Counted from the stretch's first letter, positions 17,174-26,497 are shown. The stretch is DNA of 64,000 nucleotides from JAFAHD01 sp963772515 (GCA_963772515.1 CAVYXC010000003.1:558001-622000); one strand, 5' to 3'. The notes: generated by a model from the letters alone, not told the origin. Program-made: numbers and translations.

Positions 17174-18207
17174 AACAGGCCGATCTGGCGGGCGTCCGCA
17201 TGCACCAACGACGCGACGCGCACGCCGATCAGACGCACGGGCTTTGGCAGCGCCGCGCGCCGCAGGCAGAACGCCGCCGCGGCATTGATGATGCGCGCGT
17301 CGTCGGCCGGCTCCGCGAGCGACGTCTGGCGCCTCACGATGGTGAAATCAGACAACTTGATCTTGATGCCGACCGTGTAGGCGCGCAGGCTGCGCTTTCG
17401 CAGGCGCTGCGCGAGCTCGTCCGCTTGCGCCTTGACGACCTGCAGCAGTTCGTCTAGGCTTGCCACGTCGCGCTCGAACGTCTCCTCGCTGGAAATCGAG
17501 CGCACCTCATCGCTGTCGCTGACCGTGCGCCGGTCGATGCCGCGTGCGAGGTCACGCAGCTCGCGCCCGAACCGGCCTAACAGCGAATACACCTGCTCGT
17601 CCGTCAGTGCCGCGATCTGCTCGATGCGCTCCAGACCGCGCGCATTCAAGCGCGCTTGCGTCTTGGGTCCGATGCCCCACAGCCGGCCGATCGGTTTGGG
17701 TCCGATGTAGGCGGCTTCCTCACCCGGCGGCACGCCGATGAGCCCGTCGGGCTTACCGTCATCGCTTGCGATCTTCGCCACCATCTTGCCGTTGGCCGCG
17801 CCGATCGAGATCGACAGGGAGGTGGCGGCGCGCACGCCTTCCTTGATCCGCCGGCCCGCCTCAAGCGCCTGCGCCAACGGGACCTCACCCAGATCGCAGA
17901 ACGCCTCGTCCATCGACAGCCCCTCGACCGTCTGCGCGTGGCCGCGCAACACAGCGAACACCGCCGCGCTCGCCTCGCGGTATTTGTCGAACGCCGGCGG
18001 CACGACGACGAGCTTCGGGCAGCGCGAGCGCGCTTGATACAGCGGCATGGCGCTGCCGATGCCATACGGCCGGGCCTCGTACGAAGCCGTCAGCACGACG
18101 GCGCGGCGGCTCGAGCCGGCCACGACGAGCGGCACGCCGCGCAGCGCAGGGTCGTCGCGTTGCGCGACTGCGGCATAGAACGCATCGAGATCGGCGTGCA
18201 GGATCAC
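17170..18207 (-). CDS. dinB: DNA polymerase IV (Y-family)
   Basis: 345 aa with palm residues HADLDAFYAAV and LSMDEAFCDLG (the catalytic acidic pair), KMVAKIASDDGKPDG and an HhH-type finger region. The extreme C-terminus QIGLF fits the beta-clamp-binding motif QxxLF. It carries out translesion synthesis across damaged DNA. Length is normal. It lies alone, convergent with the alcohol dehydrogenase, and no LexA-type box was identified by eye. Confidence 0.95.
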   Translation of the reverse strand: MILHADLDAFYAAVAQRDDPALRGVPLVVAGSSRRAVVLTASYEARPYGIGSAMPLYQARSRCPKLVVVPPAFDKYREASAAVFAVLRGHAQTVEGLSMDEAFCDLGEVPLAQALEAGRRIKEGVRAATSLSISIGAANGKMVAKIASDDGKPDGLIGVPPGEEAAYIGPKPIGRLWGIGPKTQARLNARGLERIEQIAALTDEQVYSLLGRFGRELRDLARGIDRRTVSDSDEVRSISSEETFERDVASLDELLQVVKAQADELAQRLRKRSLRAYTVGIKIKLSDFTIVRRQTSLAEPADDARIINAAAAFCLRRAALPKPVRLIGVRVASLVHADARQIGLF

Positions 18208-18272
18208 ACCACGCAGTTCGCATCAGACGGCCAGGTGCCTTCGCTGCGGAGGGCGTAGTCACGGCGCTGCAC

Positions 18273-20762
18273 ATGCCAAGCCAGACCGTCACCTATCGTC
18301 CGCACCACCGCGCGTTGCCGGTCTACTCGCTTGGCGGCGAAAATCTCGGCGTCGGACCGAGCTTCGGCAACAGCGCGGCGTGGATCAACACCAAGGGCAG
18401 CGGCGCGATCGAGCGCGTTTTCTCGGTCGAGCTGGGAGAGAGCTGCGTCGGGGCGATCGGCGTGCGCTACGGCGGGTACGGCCGGTCGTTGCGCATGTTC
18501 GAGACGCGCCAAGCGCTGCACGACCAGCCCTTTGTCGGTCTGCGCCAGGATGCGCCGGGCGACGTCGAGATCCATCCGGCCTACGTGCGCCGCAGATTCT
18601 CGATCGGCGGCGCGATCGACATCATGGAGACGGTCTTTCTGCCGGTCGGCGGCGCTTGGACCGATCCGCCGATCGCGTATTACGCGATCGAGCTTCACAA
18701 CCGCGACACAGTGCAATACAACCTTCGCGTCATCGGTTCGGCGCGCTTGCGCGGCGGGCTGCCGGGCGACATCGCCGTGCATTACGACAAGGCGCTTCGG
18801 GGGCTGGTCGGCGCGAACAAGAGCATGCCGGACGCGGTGCGCATCTTCGCGCTCTCGCGGCCGCCGGACCGGTATGCGGCGACCTTCGATTTCGGCAGCA
18901 TGTACGAGCCCTCACACGTGGATCCGTTGCCGAATTCGACGGATGCGACGGGCGACGTGCTGGGGGCGCTGCAGCTCGACCTGACGCTGAATCCGGATGA
19001 GACCTACAAGCTCGCGTTCGCGGTCGGTGCTTATGCGCACGGCGAAAGCGACGCGATCGCCGAATTCAAACGTTCCGTCGATTACGAGGGCGCATTCGAA
19101 CGCACGGTGCATTACTTCGAGGAGGAGCTGCAACGCGGGGACGTGCTGACCCCCGACCCCGCTATCAATCAAGGAGCGCTCTGGGGCAAGGCCAACATGC
19201 GCCGCGTGATGGCGGCGTATCCGCAGGGGTTGGCCTTCACCAACGACCCGGGCGTGTCGTCGAATATCGTCGTCCGAGACGCGGCATGGTTCGTGTACGG
19301 CTGCGATCACTTCATGCCGCATTTCTCGCGCCAGATGCTCGACAAGATCGCGCAGCTCCAGTACGGCAACGGCAAACTGCCCGAGTATTGGGATGGAGTC
19401 GACGGGCATCGCGAAGACTACGGGCTCAACATCAACGACAACACGCCGCTTTTCGTCCTGGCGGTCAATCACCATTACCGCTCCACCGGCGACCTTGACT
19501 GGCTGCGCCGCGTTCTGCCCGCGGTGGCCAAGGCGGCGCGCTACATCATGTCGCAGGCCGACGAGCGCGGTTTGATCCAATGCACCGCGGACGATCCGCG
19601 AGGCGACGTATGGGCGATCGCGAGTTGGCGCAACATCGTCCCAGGCTACACCCTCAACGGCGCGGTGACCGAGATCAACGCGGAATGCGCCGCTGCGTTG
19701 CGCGCGGCCGGCCACTTGGTGGAGAATGCGGAGGGGGATCCGAGCGACGCGGCGGAGTTCCGCGCCGCCTCCGATCGCGTGCGCGCCGCGATGGACGCGT
19801 ATCTGCGCAACCCCGAGAACGGTTTGTATTACCTCAACGTCGACGCCCACGGCAACATCCATACGGACGTGACCGGCGATGAGGTCTTTCCCGTGATGTT
19901 CCGCGTGTGCGATGAGGAGACGGGGTTCCGCGTCATCAGCCGGCTCAACTCGCCGGATTTTTGGACCGACGCGGGGCTGCGCACGATCTCGCGCCAGGAT
20001 CCTCTGTACGATCCGTCCGGCAACTTCGGGCTGCTCGGCGGCGTCTGGCCGGGCCTGAGCTGGTGGTACGCGTTCGCGGCCGCGCGCTACTACCCTGACG
20101 TCATGGTAAACGCGCTTCGTTCGTCAACCGTCCACTACACCGAGGACCCCAAGGCGAAGAACACGGTGCCGGGCCAATTCAGCGAGTGGTTCGACGGCGA
20201 GAGCCTCGTCAACCGCGGCATGCGATTGAGCCCATGGGAACCGCCGCGCTTTTTGTGGGCGGCGGTCGAGGGCATCTGCGGTTTCATGTGTTCGGTCGGC
20301 AGACCGCGCATCAACCCACTCGTGCCGGCCACTTGGAAATGGCTTGGTCTGCGCCGCCTCCCGTATCACGGGGCCGAGATCACCTACTTCGCCGCGCGCC
20401 AGCGCGGTAAGTTCCACGTGTACGCCACGACCGACTTCGACACCGAGCATGAGGGCAAGGTCTACGAAGAGGACGTCTCATCAGAAGTGACGGTCTTTTC
20501 CGAGGCGGCGGCCGTCGTGGCGTTGCGCCGTCCAGGAGAGATCGTCGTGCTGATCGGCAATGTCGGGACACAGACGACGGCTGTTCCCTTCAATGTCAGC
20601 CGCGTCATCGATGCGCGCAAAGAGTATCGGGTGCGGATCTACGACAGCGAGCGGGACGCGTGGGAAGAATTTGACCGCCAAAAGGGCGACCGCCTCACAT
20701 CGCTCGCCATGTCCGTCGAGACCAACGGTTACCGGCTGATACAGCTGCTCGAGCAGAACTGA
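18273..20762 (+). CDS. Six-hairpin (alpha/alpha)6 glycosidase-like protein, paralogue 2
   Basis: 829 aa, the same architecture as the gene at 4.5 kb: beta-rich N-domain (about 1-280), helical domain (about 290-690) and beta C-domain. Shared blocks include RDAAWFVYGCD, LNINDNTPLFVLAV, WRNIVPGY, VTEINAE, FWTDAGLRT, GLLGGVWPG, HYTEDPKAKNTVPG and FSEWFDGESLVNRGM. Conservation of these blocks argues that both are active enzymes on related oligosaccharides. No signal peptide is visible. The family remains unassigned (amylo-alpha-1,6-glucosidase/GH94/GH63-like). The following GT4 and toroid genes point to a glycan or glucosylglycerate-like pathway, but this is inference. Confidence 0.75.
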   Translation: MPSQTVTYRPHHRALPVYSLGGENLGVGPSFGNSAAWINTKGSGAIERVFSVELGESCVGAIGVRYGGYGRSLRMFETRQALHDQPFVGLRQDAPGDVEIHPAYVRRRFSIGGAIDIMETVFLPVGGAWTDPPIAYYAIELHNRDTVQYNLRVIGSARLRGGLPGDIAVHYDKALRGLVGANKSMPDAVRIFALSRPPDRYAATFDFGSMYEPSHVDPLPNSTDATGDVLGALQLDLTLNPDETYKLAFAVGAYAHGESDAIAEFKRSVDYEGAFERTVHYFEEELQRGDVLTPDPAINQGALWGKANMRRVMAAYPQGLAFTNDPGVSSNIVVRDAAWFVYGCDHFMPHFSRQMLDKIAQLQYGNGKLPEYWDGVDGHREDYGLNINDNTPLFVLAVNHHYRSTGDLDWLRRVLPAVAKAARYIMSQADERGLIQCTADDPRGDVWAIASWRNIVPGYTLNGAVTEINAECAAALRAAGHLVENAEGDPSDAAEFRAASDRVRAAMDAYLRNPENGLYYLNVDAHGNIHTDVTGDEVFPVMFRVCDEETGFRVISRLNSPDFWTDAGLRTISRQDPLYDPSGNFGLLGGVWPGLSWWYAFAAARYYPDVMVNALRSSTVHYTEDPKAKNTVPGQFSEWFDGESLVNRGMRLSPWEPPRFLWAAVEGICGFMCSVGRPRINPLVPATWKWLGLRRLPYHGAEITYFAARQRGKFHVYATTDFDTEHEGKVYEEDVSSEVTVFSEAAAVVALRRPGEIVVLIGNVGTQTTAVPFNVSRVIDARKEYRVRIYDSERDAWEEFDRQKGDRLTSLAMSVETNGYRLIQLLEQN

Positions 20763-20794
20763 AAACGTCCCGCGCCGCCCTTTCCAGCGAGGGT

Positions 20795-20821
20795 TTGCCT
20801 GAGCCCTCGACGCGGTATAAT
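20795..20821 (+). promoter_or_regulatory. Candidate sigma70-type promoter for the GT4 gene
   Basis: TTGCCT at 20795-20800 and a consensus TATAAT at 20816-20821, separated by 15 bp, which is shorter than ideal. It lies about 40 bp before the GT4 ATG, which has its own AAGGATCGGGG ribosome site. The -10 is strong and the -35 weak. Confidence 0.5.
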
Positions 20822-20859
20822 ATATCAAACAATCGACAAGCAATGAAGGATCGGGGTCT

Positions 20860-22140
20860 ATGCTAGCAGCATCTCCCGGCGTTTTTCGTTCACTTACGGG
20901 ATTGCGTGAGTTCCCCCGAATATTGCACGTCGGGTCGTATCCGCCGCGCGAATGCGGCATCGCCACGTTCACTCGCGACGTCAAAGCCGCACTTGACGCC
21001 CGAGCGGGCGCGCGCGCAGACATCGTCGCGATCGGCGAATCGGGCGACGTTCACGCCTATCCGATGGACGTCATCGGCGCGATCGACCGCGACGCGCCGG
21101 ATTCGTATGCGGCGGCGGCCGGTCTCATCAATGCGCATGCGGCGGACATCGTCAGCCTCCAGCACGAATATGGCTTGTTCGGCGGCGAGCGCGGCGCCAT
21201 GGCGCTCGAACTGCTCTCGCGCCTGACCAAACCGGTGACCACCACCTTGCATACGGTGCTGCCGCAGCCGGATGCGGTGATGCGGCGCGTGACGCGCGAG
21301 CTTTGCAACCTGAGCGCCGTCGTGGTCGTCCTGTCGCAGACGGGCCGCCACCTGCTGCAGCATCATTACGGCATCGATCCGCGCAAGATCCGCGTCGTAC
21401 TGCACGGCGTGCCCGACGTTCCGCTGCGTGCGAGCCGCCATTTCAAACGCCGGCTCGGGCTGCCCGACAGGACGATCATCTCCACTTTCGGTCTGATCGG
21501 ACCCAGCAAAGGCATAGAGTATCTCCTCGAGGCTCTGCCTGCGGTCTTCGCGCGTCACCCCGATGCGGTGTACGTACTGCTCGGCGAGACCCACCCTTCG
21601 ATCCGCCGGCGAGACGGCGAAGCGTACCGCGAGTCGCTGTCGCGCCGCGCGCGTGAACTGGGCATCGAGGACCGCGTGTGCTTCGAGAACCGCTATCTGA
21701 CTGACGAGGAAGTCGTCGCCGCCCTCCTGGCGACCGACGTCTACGTCTCGCCGGCGCTCGACCCGAATCAGGTCGTCAGCGGCACGCTTTCGTACGCGAT
21801 CGCGTGCGGCCGCGTCGTCGTCGCGACTGCCAGCGCGTATGCCGGCGAGCTTTTGGCCGATGGGCGCGGTATCACGGTCCCCTTTTGCGACAGCGATGCG
21901 CTGGCACAGGCCATAGACGGCGTGCTGGCCGACGCGCACGCTCGCCATTCGATGGAGCTGGCGGCGTACCGGTTCGGGCGGCGCATGATTTGGCGAAACT
22001 TCGCACGCGAATACGAGGCAGCACTGCATCTCACCCAAGCGCTCGACGGCACGCGTGCCGTTCGTTCATTCGGCCGGCCGGAGGTGCTCGCGGTGCCGGG
22101 CTTGCGCGCGCGACAGCCGCTGTCCGTGGGCAACGCCTAG
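20860..22140 (+). CDS. Glycosyltransferase family 4 protein
   Basis: 426 aa, GT-B fold. The N-terminal PPRECGIATFTRDVKAAL is the acceptor-domain signature of the GT4 group that builds mannose-type chains. The C-terminal domain shows STFGLIGPSKGIEYLLEALP, VYVSPALDPNQ and VVSGTLSYAIACG, then YAGELLADGRGITVPF. In many bacteria this exact GT4 type carries a C-terminal alpha/alpha-toroid domain. Here that domain is the next gene, 4 bp after this stop, in another frame. Cytoplasmic or peripheral; the sugar donor is not readable. Confidence 0.88.
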   Translation: MLAASPGVFRSLTGLREFPRILHVGSYPPRECGIATFTRDVKAALDARAGARADIVAIGESGDVHAYPMDVIGAIDRDAPDSYAAAAGLINAHAADIVSLQHEYGLFGGERGAMALELLSRLTKPVTTTLHTVLPQPDAVMRRVTRELCNLSAVVVVLSQTGRHLLQHHYGIDPRKIRVVLHGVPDVPLRASRHFKRRLGLPDRTIISTFGLIGPSKGIEYLLEALPAVFARHPDAVYVLLGETHPSIRRRDGEAYRESLSRRARELGIEDRVCFENRYLTDEEVVAALLATDVYVSPALDPNQVVSGTLSYAIACGRVVVATASAYAGELLADGRGITVPFCDSDALAQAIDGVLADAHARHSMELAAYRFGRRMIWRNFAREYEAALHLTQALDGTRAVRSFGRPEVLAVPGLRARQPLSVGNA

Positions 22141-22144
22141 CACG

Positions 22145-23248
22145 GTGCGCGACACCGCGCGCGCGCGGCGCACCATCCCTCGGGCACCGCACCCGCTGGA
22201 GCTCGATGCGCGCAATGGCCGCGCGCCCAACCTGGCGCACCTCGACTCGCTGTGCCACCATCTCGGGGTCGTCCAGTTCGCATGCGGCGAGACGCGCGAC
22301 ATCGGATCGGGTTTCTGCGTCGACGACAATGCCCGCGCGTTGATCGTGGCAGTCGAGGTGCTTGGTCTCGACCCGCGCCACGCTGTCGCCCACCGCATCG
22401 GCGACGCGGCGCTGCGCTTGCTCGAACGCACGCAGCTCGGGGACGATGGTTTCCACAACTTGCTCGGCGAGCACGGCGAATTCGTGCGCGAGAACGGCCG
22501 ATCGGAAGACGCGAACGGACGCGCGTTTTGGGCGCTCGGCGTTACCGCTGCGCGTGCGCTCGACGAGACTTGGCGCGCGCGCGCCGAAGCGCTGCTCGCG
22601 AAGACGTGGAGCGCTGCGGGGCGGCTCGAGCACGTGCGCCCGCGCGCTTATGCGGTCCTAGGCGCCGCTGCGATCGCTCATCGCTCCGCCCAAGCCAAAG
22701 ATGTGCTTGCGCGGCTCGCGGCCGCGCTGCTCGAGAGCTACACGGCATCGGCTTCGCCGAGTTGGCCGTGGTGGGAGCCCGAGCTCACGTGGGCCAACGC
22801 TCGGCTGCCTGAGGCGATGCTACGCGCGGGCGCGGCGTCCGATACCCCGGGCGCTGTGCGCGAGTGCGGCTTGCGTGCCTTGGAATTTCTCGGCGCGGTC
22901 ACGCACGAGCGGGGCATGTTCGTGCCGATCGGCAACGACGGATGGTATCCGCGCGACGCAAAGCGCGCGCGCCACGACCAGCAGCCGATCGAAGCGGCCG
23001 CGATGGTCGACGCGTGGCTGGCGGCTTTCGATCTCACGGGCGACGAGCGCTATCGCGCGTTCGCGCTCGAGGCGTTCGCGTGGTTCTTCGGCGCGAACAC
23101 CGAACGGCTACTCGTCGCCGATCCGCAAACAGGCGGATGTCATGACGGGCTGCGGCGAGGCGGGCGTAACCGCAACATGGGCGCCGAGAGCACGCTTTCG
23201 TATCTCCAGGCGCACGCGGCTATCGCCCGCCAAGCCGCGTCGCGCTAA
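22145..23248 (+). CDS. Alpha/alpha-toroid glycan-processing domain protein (GT4 partner)
   Basis: 367 aa from a GTG just after the GT4 stop. It contains LAHLDSLCHHLGVVQFACGE, FCVDDNARALIVAVEV, SEDANGRAFWALG and MFVPIGNDGWYPRDAK, the pattern of the helical toroid normally fused to the C-terminus of GT4 enzymes. It is probably a separate subunit working with the GT4, or the product of gene fission. An upstream extension within the GT4 gene is open but arginine/cysteine-rich and not family-like. It overlaps the Ig-like gene stop at its 3' end. Confidence 0.75.
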   Translation: MRDTARARRTIPRAPHPLELDARNGRAPNLAHLDSLCHHLGVVQFACGETRDIGSGFCVDDNARALIVAVEVLGLDPRHAVAHRIGDAALRLLERTQLGDDGFHNLLGEHGEFVRENGRSEDANGRAFWALGVTAARALDETWRARAEALLAKTWSAAGRLEHVRPRAYAVLGAAAIAHRSAQAKDVLARLAAALLESYTASASPSWPWWEPELTWANARLPEAMLRAGAASDTPGAVRECGLRALEFLGAVTHERGMFVPIGNDGWYPRDAKRARHDQQPIEAAAMVDAWLAAFDLTGDERYRAFALEAFAWFFGANTERLLVADPQTGGCHDGLRRGGRNRNMGAESTLSYLQAHAAIARQAASR

Positions 23249-23958
23249 CCTCGAAGCTCGAGCGTCGCGCTCGCACCTGCCATGGTGGCTGGATCGATGG
23301 ACACGATCCGCACCGTCACCGGACCCGGGCTCACCATTTCGATGGGAGCCGAAAAGCGCCCATCGGGACCGGCGGTGGCATCCATGGTGAACGTCGCATC
23401 ACCCGCGGCGAGCGCTGCGGCATCGGCGGCCGACGGCGTTGCGGCGATGCGCACGCGCGCGTTCGGCAGGGTCGTCCCCTCCACGATGAAGGTCGGGCCG
23501 ACGCTGGTGTTCGACGCCGGGACCAAGTCGTTGAGGAAGTTCTGCGCGCCGCTGGCGCTCGTCGCGAACGTCCACGACTTGTCGAACGCGGCCCCATTCA
23601 TCGCTTTTCCGGTGATCTCGGCCGTGTGCTGCCGCGCGCTCAGGTCGTACGGGGTGGCGAACATGAATTCCGTGCGCGACACGTACGCGGTGGACGACAC
23701 GTCCTGTCCATCGATCAGAAAACGGATGCTGTCGGCGGCGACCGGCACGCCGAACTGGCCGTAGAAACCTGGGCGCGCCGAGGGGATCACCGATTCTGGG
23801 GCGGGCTGCAGGGCGATGATGCTCACGTCGGTCTGCGGCGGCTGCGTCGCCGGCACGTCGGCCCGCGCGCCGCCGGCCGCGAGGCACATCGCAGCGGCCA
23901 GCGCGAGCGCGCCGAGCGCGAGCGGGGATGATATCGAGAAGCGTTGTCTGATGATCAT
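23245..23958 (-). CDS. Secreted Ig-like/fibronectin-like domain protein
   Basis: 237 aa with a signal peptide (basic MIIRQRFS, hydrophobic core, cleavage near GGARA-DVPA). The remainder has two Ig-like beta domains: VPVAADSIRFLIDGQDVSST and a second from TSVGPTFIVEGTTLPNARV ending ATLELRG. It is clearly paralogous to the C-terminal half of the frameshifted gene at 26.9-27.9 kb (IDGQDVSSTAYVS / LDGRDVSSTAYVS). The SD sequence AGGAGG is 14 nt from the ATG, unusually far. Probably a cell-envelope or surface protein with no enzyme motif. Confidence 0.7.
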   Translation of the reverse strand: MIIRQRFSISSPLALGALALAAAMCLAAGGARADVPATQPPQTDVSIIALQPAPESVIPSARPGFYGQFGVPVAADSIRFLIDGQDVSSTAYVSRTEFMFATPYDLSARQHTAEITGKAMNGAAFDKSWTFATSASGAQNFLNDLVPASNTSVGPTFIVEGTTLPNARVRIAATPSAADAAALAAGDATFTMDATAGPDGRFSAPIEMVSPGPVTVRIVSIDPATMAGASATLELRG

Positions 23959-24024
23959 GACTCGTTTGCGAACCTCCTGGTCGCCTTGTACCCGCCCCGC
24001 GCGCACGGCGAACCATTTTTTACG

Positions 24025-24549
24025 TCACTGGGACCGCTCCGGTTGCTGCGTCCCGAGCAGCATGAAACGCTCGGCCAGACGGACCGGCCACATCGCACGG
24101 TGCTCATGGCTGACGAGCGGGTCGGTCAGAATGGCGGACACGCCCATGAGCTTGGCGGCGAGGACGTCGGCGAAGAGCTGATCCCCGACGACTATCGTCT
24201 GCGATCGCCGCGCCCGCAACTGCGCCAGCGCGCGCATCACGCCGAACGGCAGCGGCTTAAGAGCGGTGTGCACGAAGGTGACGATGCCCAGCATCGTGGC
24301 CACGCTCGACACCCAAGCCCGAACGTTGTTGGAGACGATCGCGATGGCGAAGCCGCGCTGCTGTGCCGCACGTACCCACTGCGCCACTTCGGGCGCAGGC
24401 TCGAGCAGCTTGTAGCCGACCAACGTGTTGTCGAGGTCGATCACCATCGCCCGAAAGCCCGCCGCCCACAACGCGTCGAGAGAGATATCCACGACGCTGC
24501 GCACCCAACGGAACGGACGGATGAACTGGCGCGGATTGCGCAGTTTCAC
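24025..24549 (-). CDS. YqeG family HAD-type phosphatase
   Basis: 174 aa. HAD motifs: VIDLDNTLVG (nucleophile Asp), AIVSNN (motif II), LKPLPFG (motif III Lys) and VVGDQLFADVLAAKLMG (motif IV). The size and the DLDNTL form match YqeG/GEP4-type phosphatases, which include phosphatidylglycerophosphate phosphatases. The GTG start overlaps the lipid-kinase stop (GTGA), so coupling to a phospholipid enzyme supports a lipid-phosphate substrate. That substrate is inferred. Confidence 0.85.
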   Translation of the reverse strand: MKLRNPRQFIRPFRWVRSVVDISLDALWAAGFRAMVIDLDNTLVGYKLLEPAPEVAQWVRAAQQRGFAIAIVSNNVRAWVSSVATMLGIVTFVHTALKPLPFGVMRALAQLRARRSQTIVVGDQLFADVLAAKLMGVSAILTDPLVSHEHRAMWPVRLAERFMLLGTQQPERSQ

Positions 24550-25469
24550 GCGGGCGCGGACGGCACGAAAACCGAGATCGCGTCCGGCACGACCCGGACG
24601 TGCGCCGGCGTCATCGAGATGATCTCGCCGTCCGCCTCGATCGGCTTTGGCCTCTTCGTGCGGATATCGAATGTCTTGCCGTGCATCGTCGCCACGGATG
24701 GAGCCTCGTCGTAGCGCCGGCGCACGAGCGCCTGCATGGCGTCGAGGTACGACCACCAGTAGCGAAACGACACGCTGTACAGATCGAGTTCGTGATCGTC
24801 GATCTCCGCCTCGTCGCTGGCCACGAATCCGCCGAACGAGCGGCTGTTGCCGATCGTGAGCTGCGCGGTGCGCAGCACGGTTTCGCTGCCGTCGCAGGCG
24901 ACCTGCGCAGCGAACCGGCGCAGCTTATGCATCACCTGGAAGGCGCGATACGGCAGCGCCAGGACGCCGAATCTTGCTTTGATGTCTTTGCTGAGCAGCC
25001 GCGAGACGGCCGGACTCAAGCCGATGCTCATCTCGTTGACGAAATAGATGCCGTTGACGCAACCGACGTCGATGCGCCGGGTCACGCCGCTCGCGATCAC
25101 CGCGCACGCCGCGTCCAGATCGGTTGGGATGGCCAAGGTCTTGGCGAGGTCGTTCGCGGTCCCGAGCGGGAGGATGCCGAGCGGCAGTTGCGTGCCCACC
25201 AGGCTCTGCAGCGCGGCATGGAGCGAACCATCGCCTCCGCCGACGATCACGAGATCGCAAGCGCCGGCGTGCGCTTGGAGCGCTTGGGCGGTTTCAGCTT
25301 TTTCCGTCACATCGGGTGTGATAAGGCTGAAGCCGGCTCGCTGGAGTGCCTCGGCTGCATCATCGGATCCACCCGCGGCCCCGCGCGCGTTCGGATTGAC
25401 CAGCAGCAGCGCCCGCCGCTTCTCCGCCGGGCGCTCGTCCTGCAGCTCTTGCGGCTGCGCCGTCGTCAT
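24546..25469 (-). CDS. Diacylglycerol kinase-type lipid kinase (YegS/DgkB family)
   Basis: 307 aa. LLVNPNARG at the start, VIVGGGDGSLHAAL (GGGDG nucleotide motif) and GILPLGTANDLAKTL. The C-terminal beta domain contains KTFDIRTKRPKPIEADGE. It phosphorylates diacylglycerol or a related lipid at the membrane. It is followed by the coupled YqeG phosphatase and preceded by the DUF2231 membrane gene 6 bp upstream, so these form one operon. Confidence 0.9.
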   Translation of the reverse strand: MTTAQPQELQDERPAEKRRALLLVNPNARGAAGGSDDAAEALQRAGFSLITPDVTEKAETAQALQAHAGACDLVIVGGGDGSLHAALQSLVGTQLPLGILPLGTANDLAKTLAIPTDLDAACAVIASGVTRRIDVGCVNGIYFVNEMSIGLSPAVSRLLSKDIKARFGVLALPYRAFQVMHKLRRFAAQVACDGSETVLRTAQLTIGNSRSFGGFVASDEAEIDDHELDLYSVSFRYWWSYLDAMQALVRRRYDEAPSVATMHGKTFDIRTKRPKPIEADGEIISMTPAHVRVVPDAISVFVPSAPA

Positions 25470-25475
25470 AAGACC

Positions 25476-25919
25476 TTACGGTCCGGCGGGCTCGCGCTCG
25501 GCGGGGCCGCCGCGAACCACCATCGGATCGCCGCCGAGCCTGCCGGCCAGCGCCAGCAAGGCGACGCCGGCCGCGCTGACGATGACCGGCGCCACCAATC
25601 CGAAGAAGTCCGACATGCGGATCGCGACGTCGATCGCGAAGACGACGAACACCGCGGCATTCACCAAAAGCTGGCGCCCCGCCATCTTGCGGGCGGGATT
25701 ATCGAGCGACGCGTAGTCGTATGACTCGAAGACGCCCGCCGCACATGCCGCGATCAGGCCGGCGCACAGCGCGTAGAAGGCGATGGTCGGCCAGATCCAA
25801 TTCTCGCGGTCGACCAGGCTCATCAGGTCGCATGCGAATGCGAACAGCCACAGGGCGGCGGGCGATGACAGCAGCACCGGGTGCAGTGGACGCCGCGCCC
25901 GTGTCGGCTCGCTCTTCAA
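25476..25919 (-). CDS. DUF2231-like small membrane protein
   Basis: 147 aa from a TTG that overlaps the preceding stop (TTGA), with GGCGG as ribosome site. It has RRPLHPVLLSSPAALWLFAF and then four hydrophobic helices with charged turns (FESYDYASLDNPARKM). The HPxLxxxPxxLW opening and four helices resemble DUF2231, whose role is unknown. Longer in-frame starts run through the upstream gene in the wrong frame and are arginine-rich, so they were rejected. Confidence 0.65.
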   Translation of the reverse strand: MKSEPTRARRPLHPVLLSSPAALWLFAFACDLMSLVDRENWIWPTIAFYALCAGLIAACAAGVFESYDYASLDNPARKMAGRQLLVNAAVFVVFAIDVAIRMSDFFGLVAPVIVSAAGVALLALAGRLGGDPMVVRGGPAEREPAGP

Positions 25920-26296
25920 TAATCCGCCTCGTCGCCGCCGGCCTCGATCTGGATCTCGTAGTAGCGCCACCAGGATACCGCCGATCGGGGTGCGATTGCG
26001 CCCATCGCGAGCGACGTGATTTCGACCACGTAACACTCGCCGGCGTCGCGCATCTGAATAAAGCCTTGCGACGATAGCTCGAAAAGGGCGCGTTTCACGG
26101 CCGGCGCCGTCATGCCGAACACCAAGGTTGCATCGGCGCGCCGTATCGACGCGAAGCCGTCGTTCCAGCCCCATATGTAGAGCAGCTTGAGCGCTTCTGC
26201 GCTCTCGGGCTCGAGCAGCCCAGCGGGGATAAGCTCGTCGATCGCATCGAGCGCGTCATCGACCGAATTCGGCACCGCGACGATCTGCAATTTCAT
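25916..26296 (-). CDS. Hypothetical protein, winged-helix-like
   Basis: 126 aa, acidic. The segment MTAPAVKRALFELSSQGFI, then a beta hairpin (GECYVVEI), looks like a winged helix-turn-helix recognition region. The C-terminus WWRYYEIQIEAGGDEADY is unlike known regulators. No family recognised. It leads the DUF2231 / lipid kinase / YqeG operon with 4-bp overlaps and may regulate it. Confidence 0.6.
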   Translation of the reverse strand: MKLQIVAVPNSVDDALDAIDELIPAGLLEPESAEALKLLYIWGWNDGFASIRRADATLVFGMTAPAVKRALFELSSQGFIQMRDAGECYVVEITSLAMGAIAPRSAVSWWRYYEIQIEAGGDEADY

Positions 26297-26311
26297 GCGT
26301 GGGTGACCGCG

Positions 26312-26497
26312 TTACTCGCGCGAACCGACATCGGGCGGGCCGTCTTCGCCGCGCACCGGCGGGCGGGCGCCTTGAGGGTTGTTAGCGGACTGACCCGGCG
26401 GGATCGTGCCCTCCTGGGTACGCGTGTCCGCGCTATCGTCGTGGTCCTTTTCACCGGGCTTGTCGTCCTGTTCGATGTGCCGCTTCTGCTTCTCCAT
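26312..26497 (-). CDS. Small disordered hydrophilic protein
   Basis: 61 aa beginning MEKQKRHIEQDDKPGEKD, with no hydrophobic segment, rich in Asp, Glu, Pro and Gly, ending GEDGPPDVGSRE. An excellent GGAGG ribosome site is 5 nt before the ATG, which is the main evidence that it is real. It resembles the acidic mini-protein at 31161 in character. Possibly a stress-induced hydrophilin; no family was recognised. Confidence 0.6.
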   Translation of the reverse strand: MEKQKRHIEQDDKPGEKDHDDSADTRTQEGTIPPGQSANNPQGARPPVRGEDGPPDVGSRE

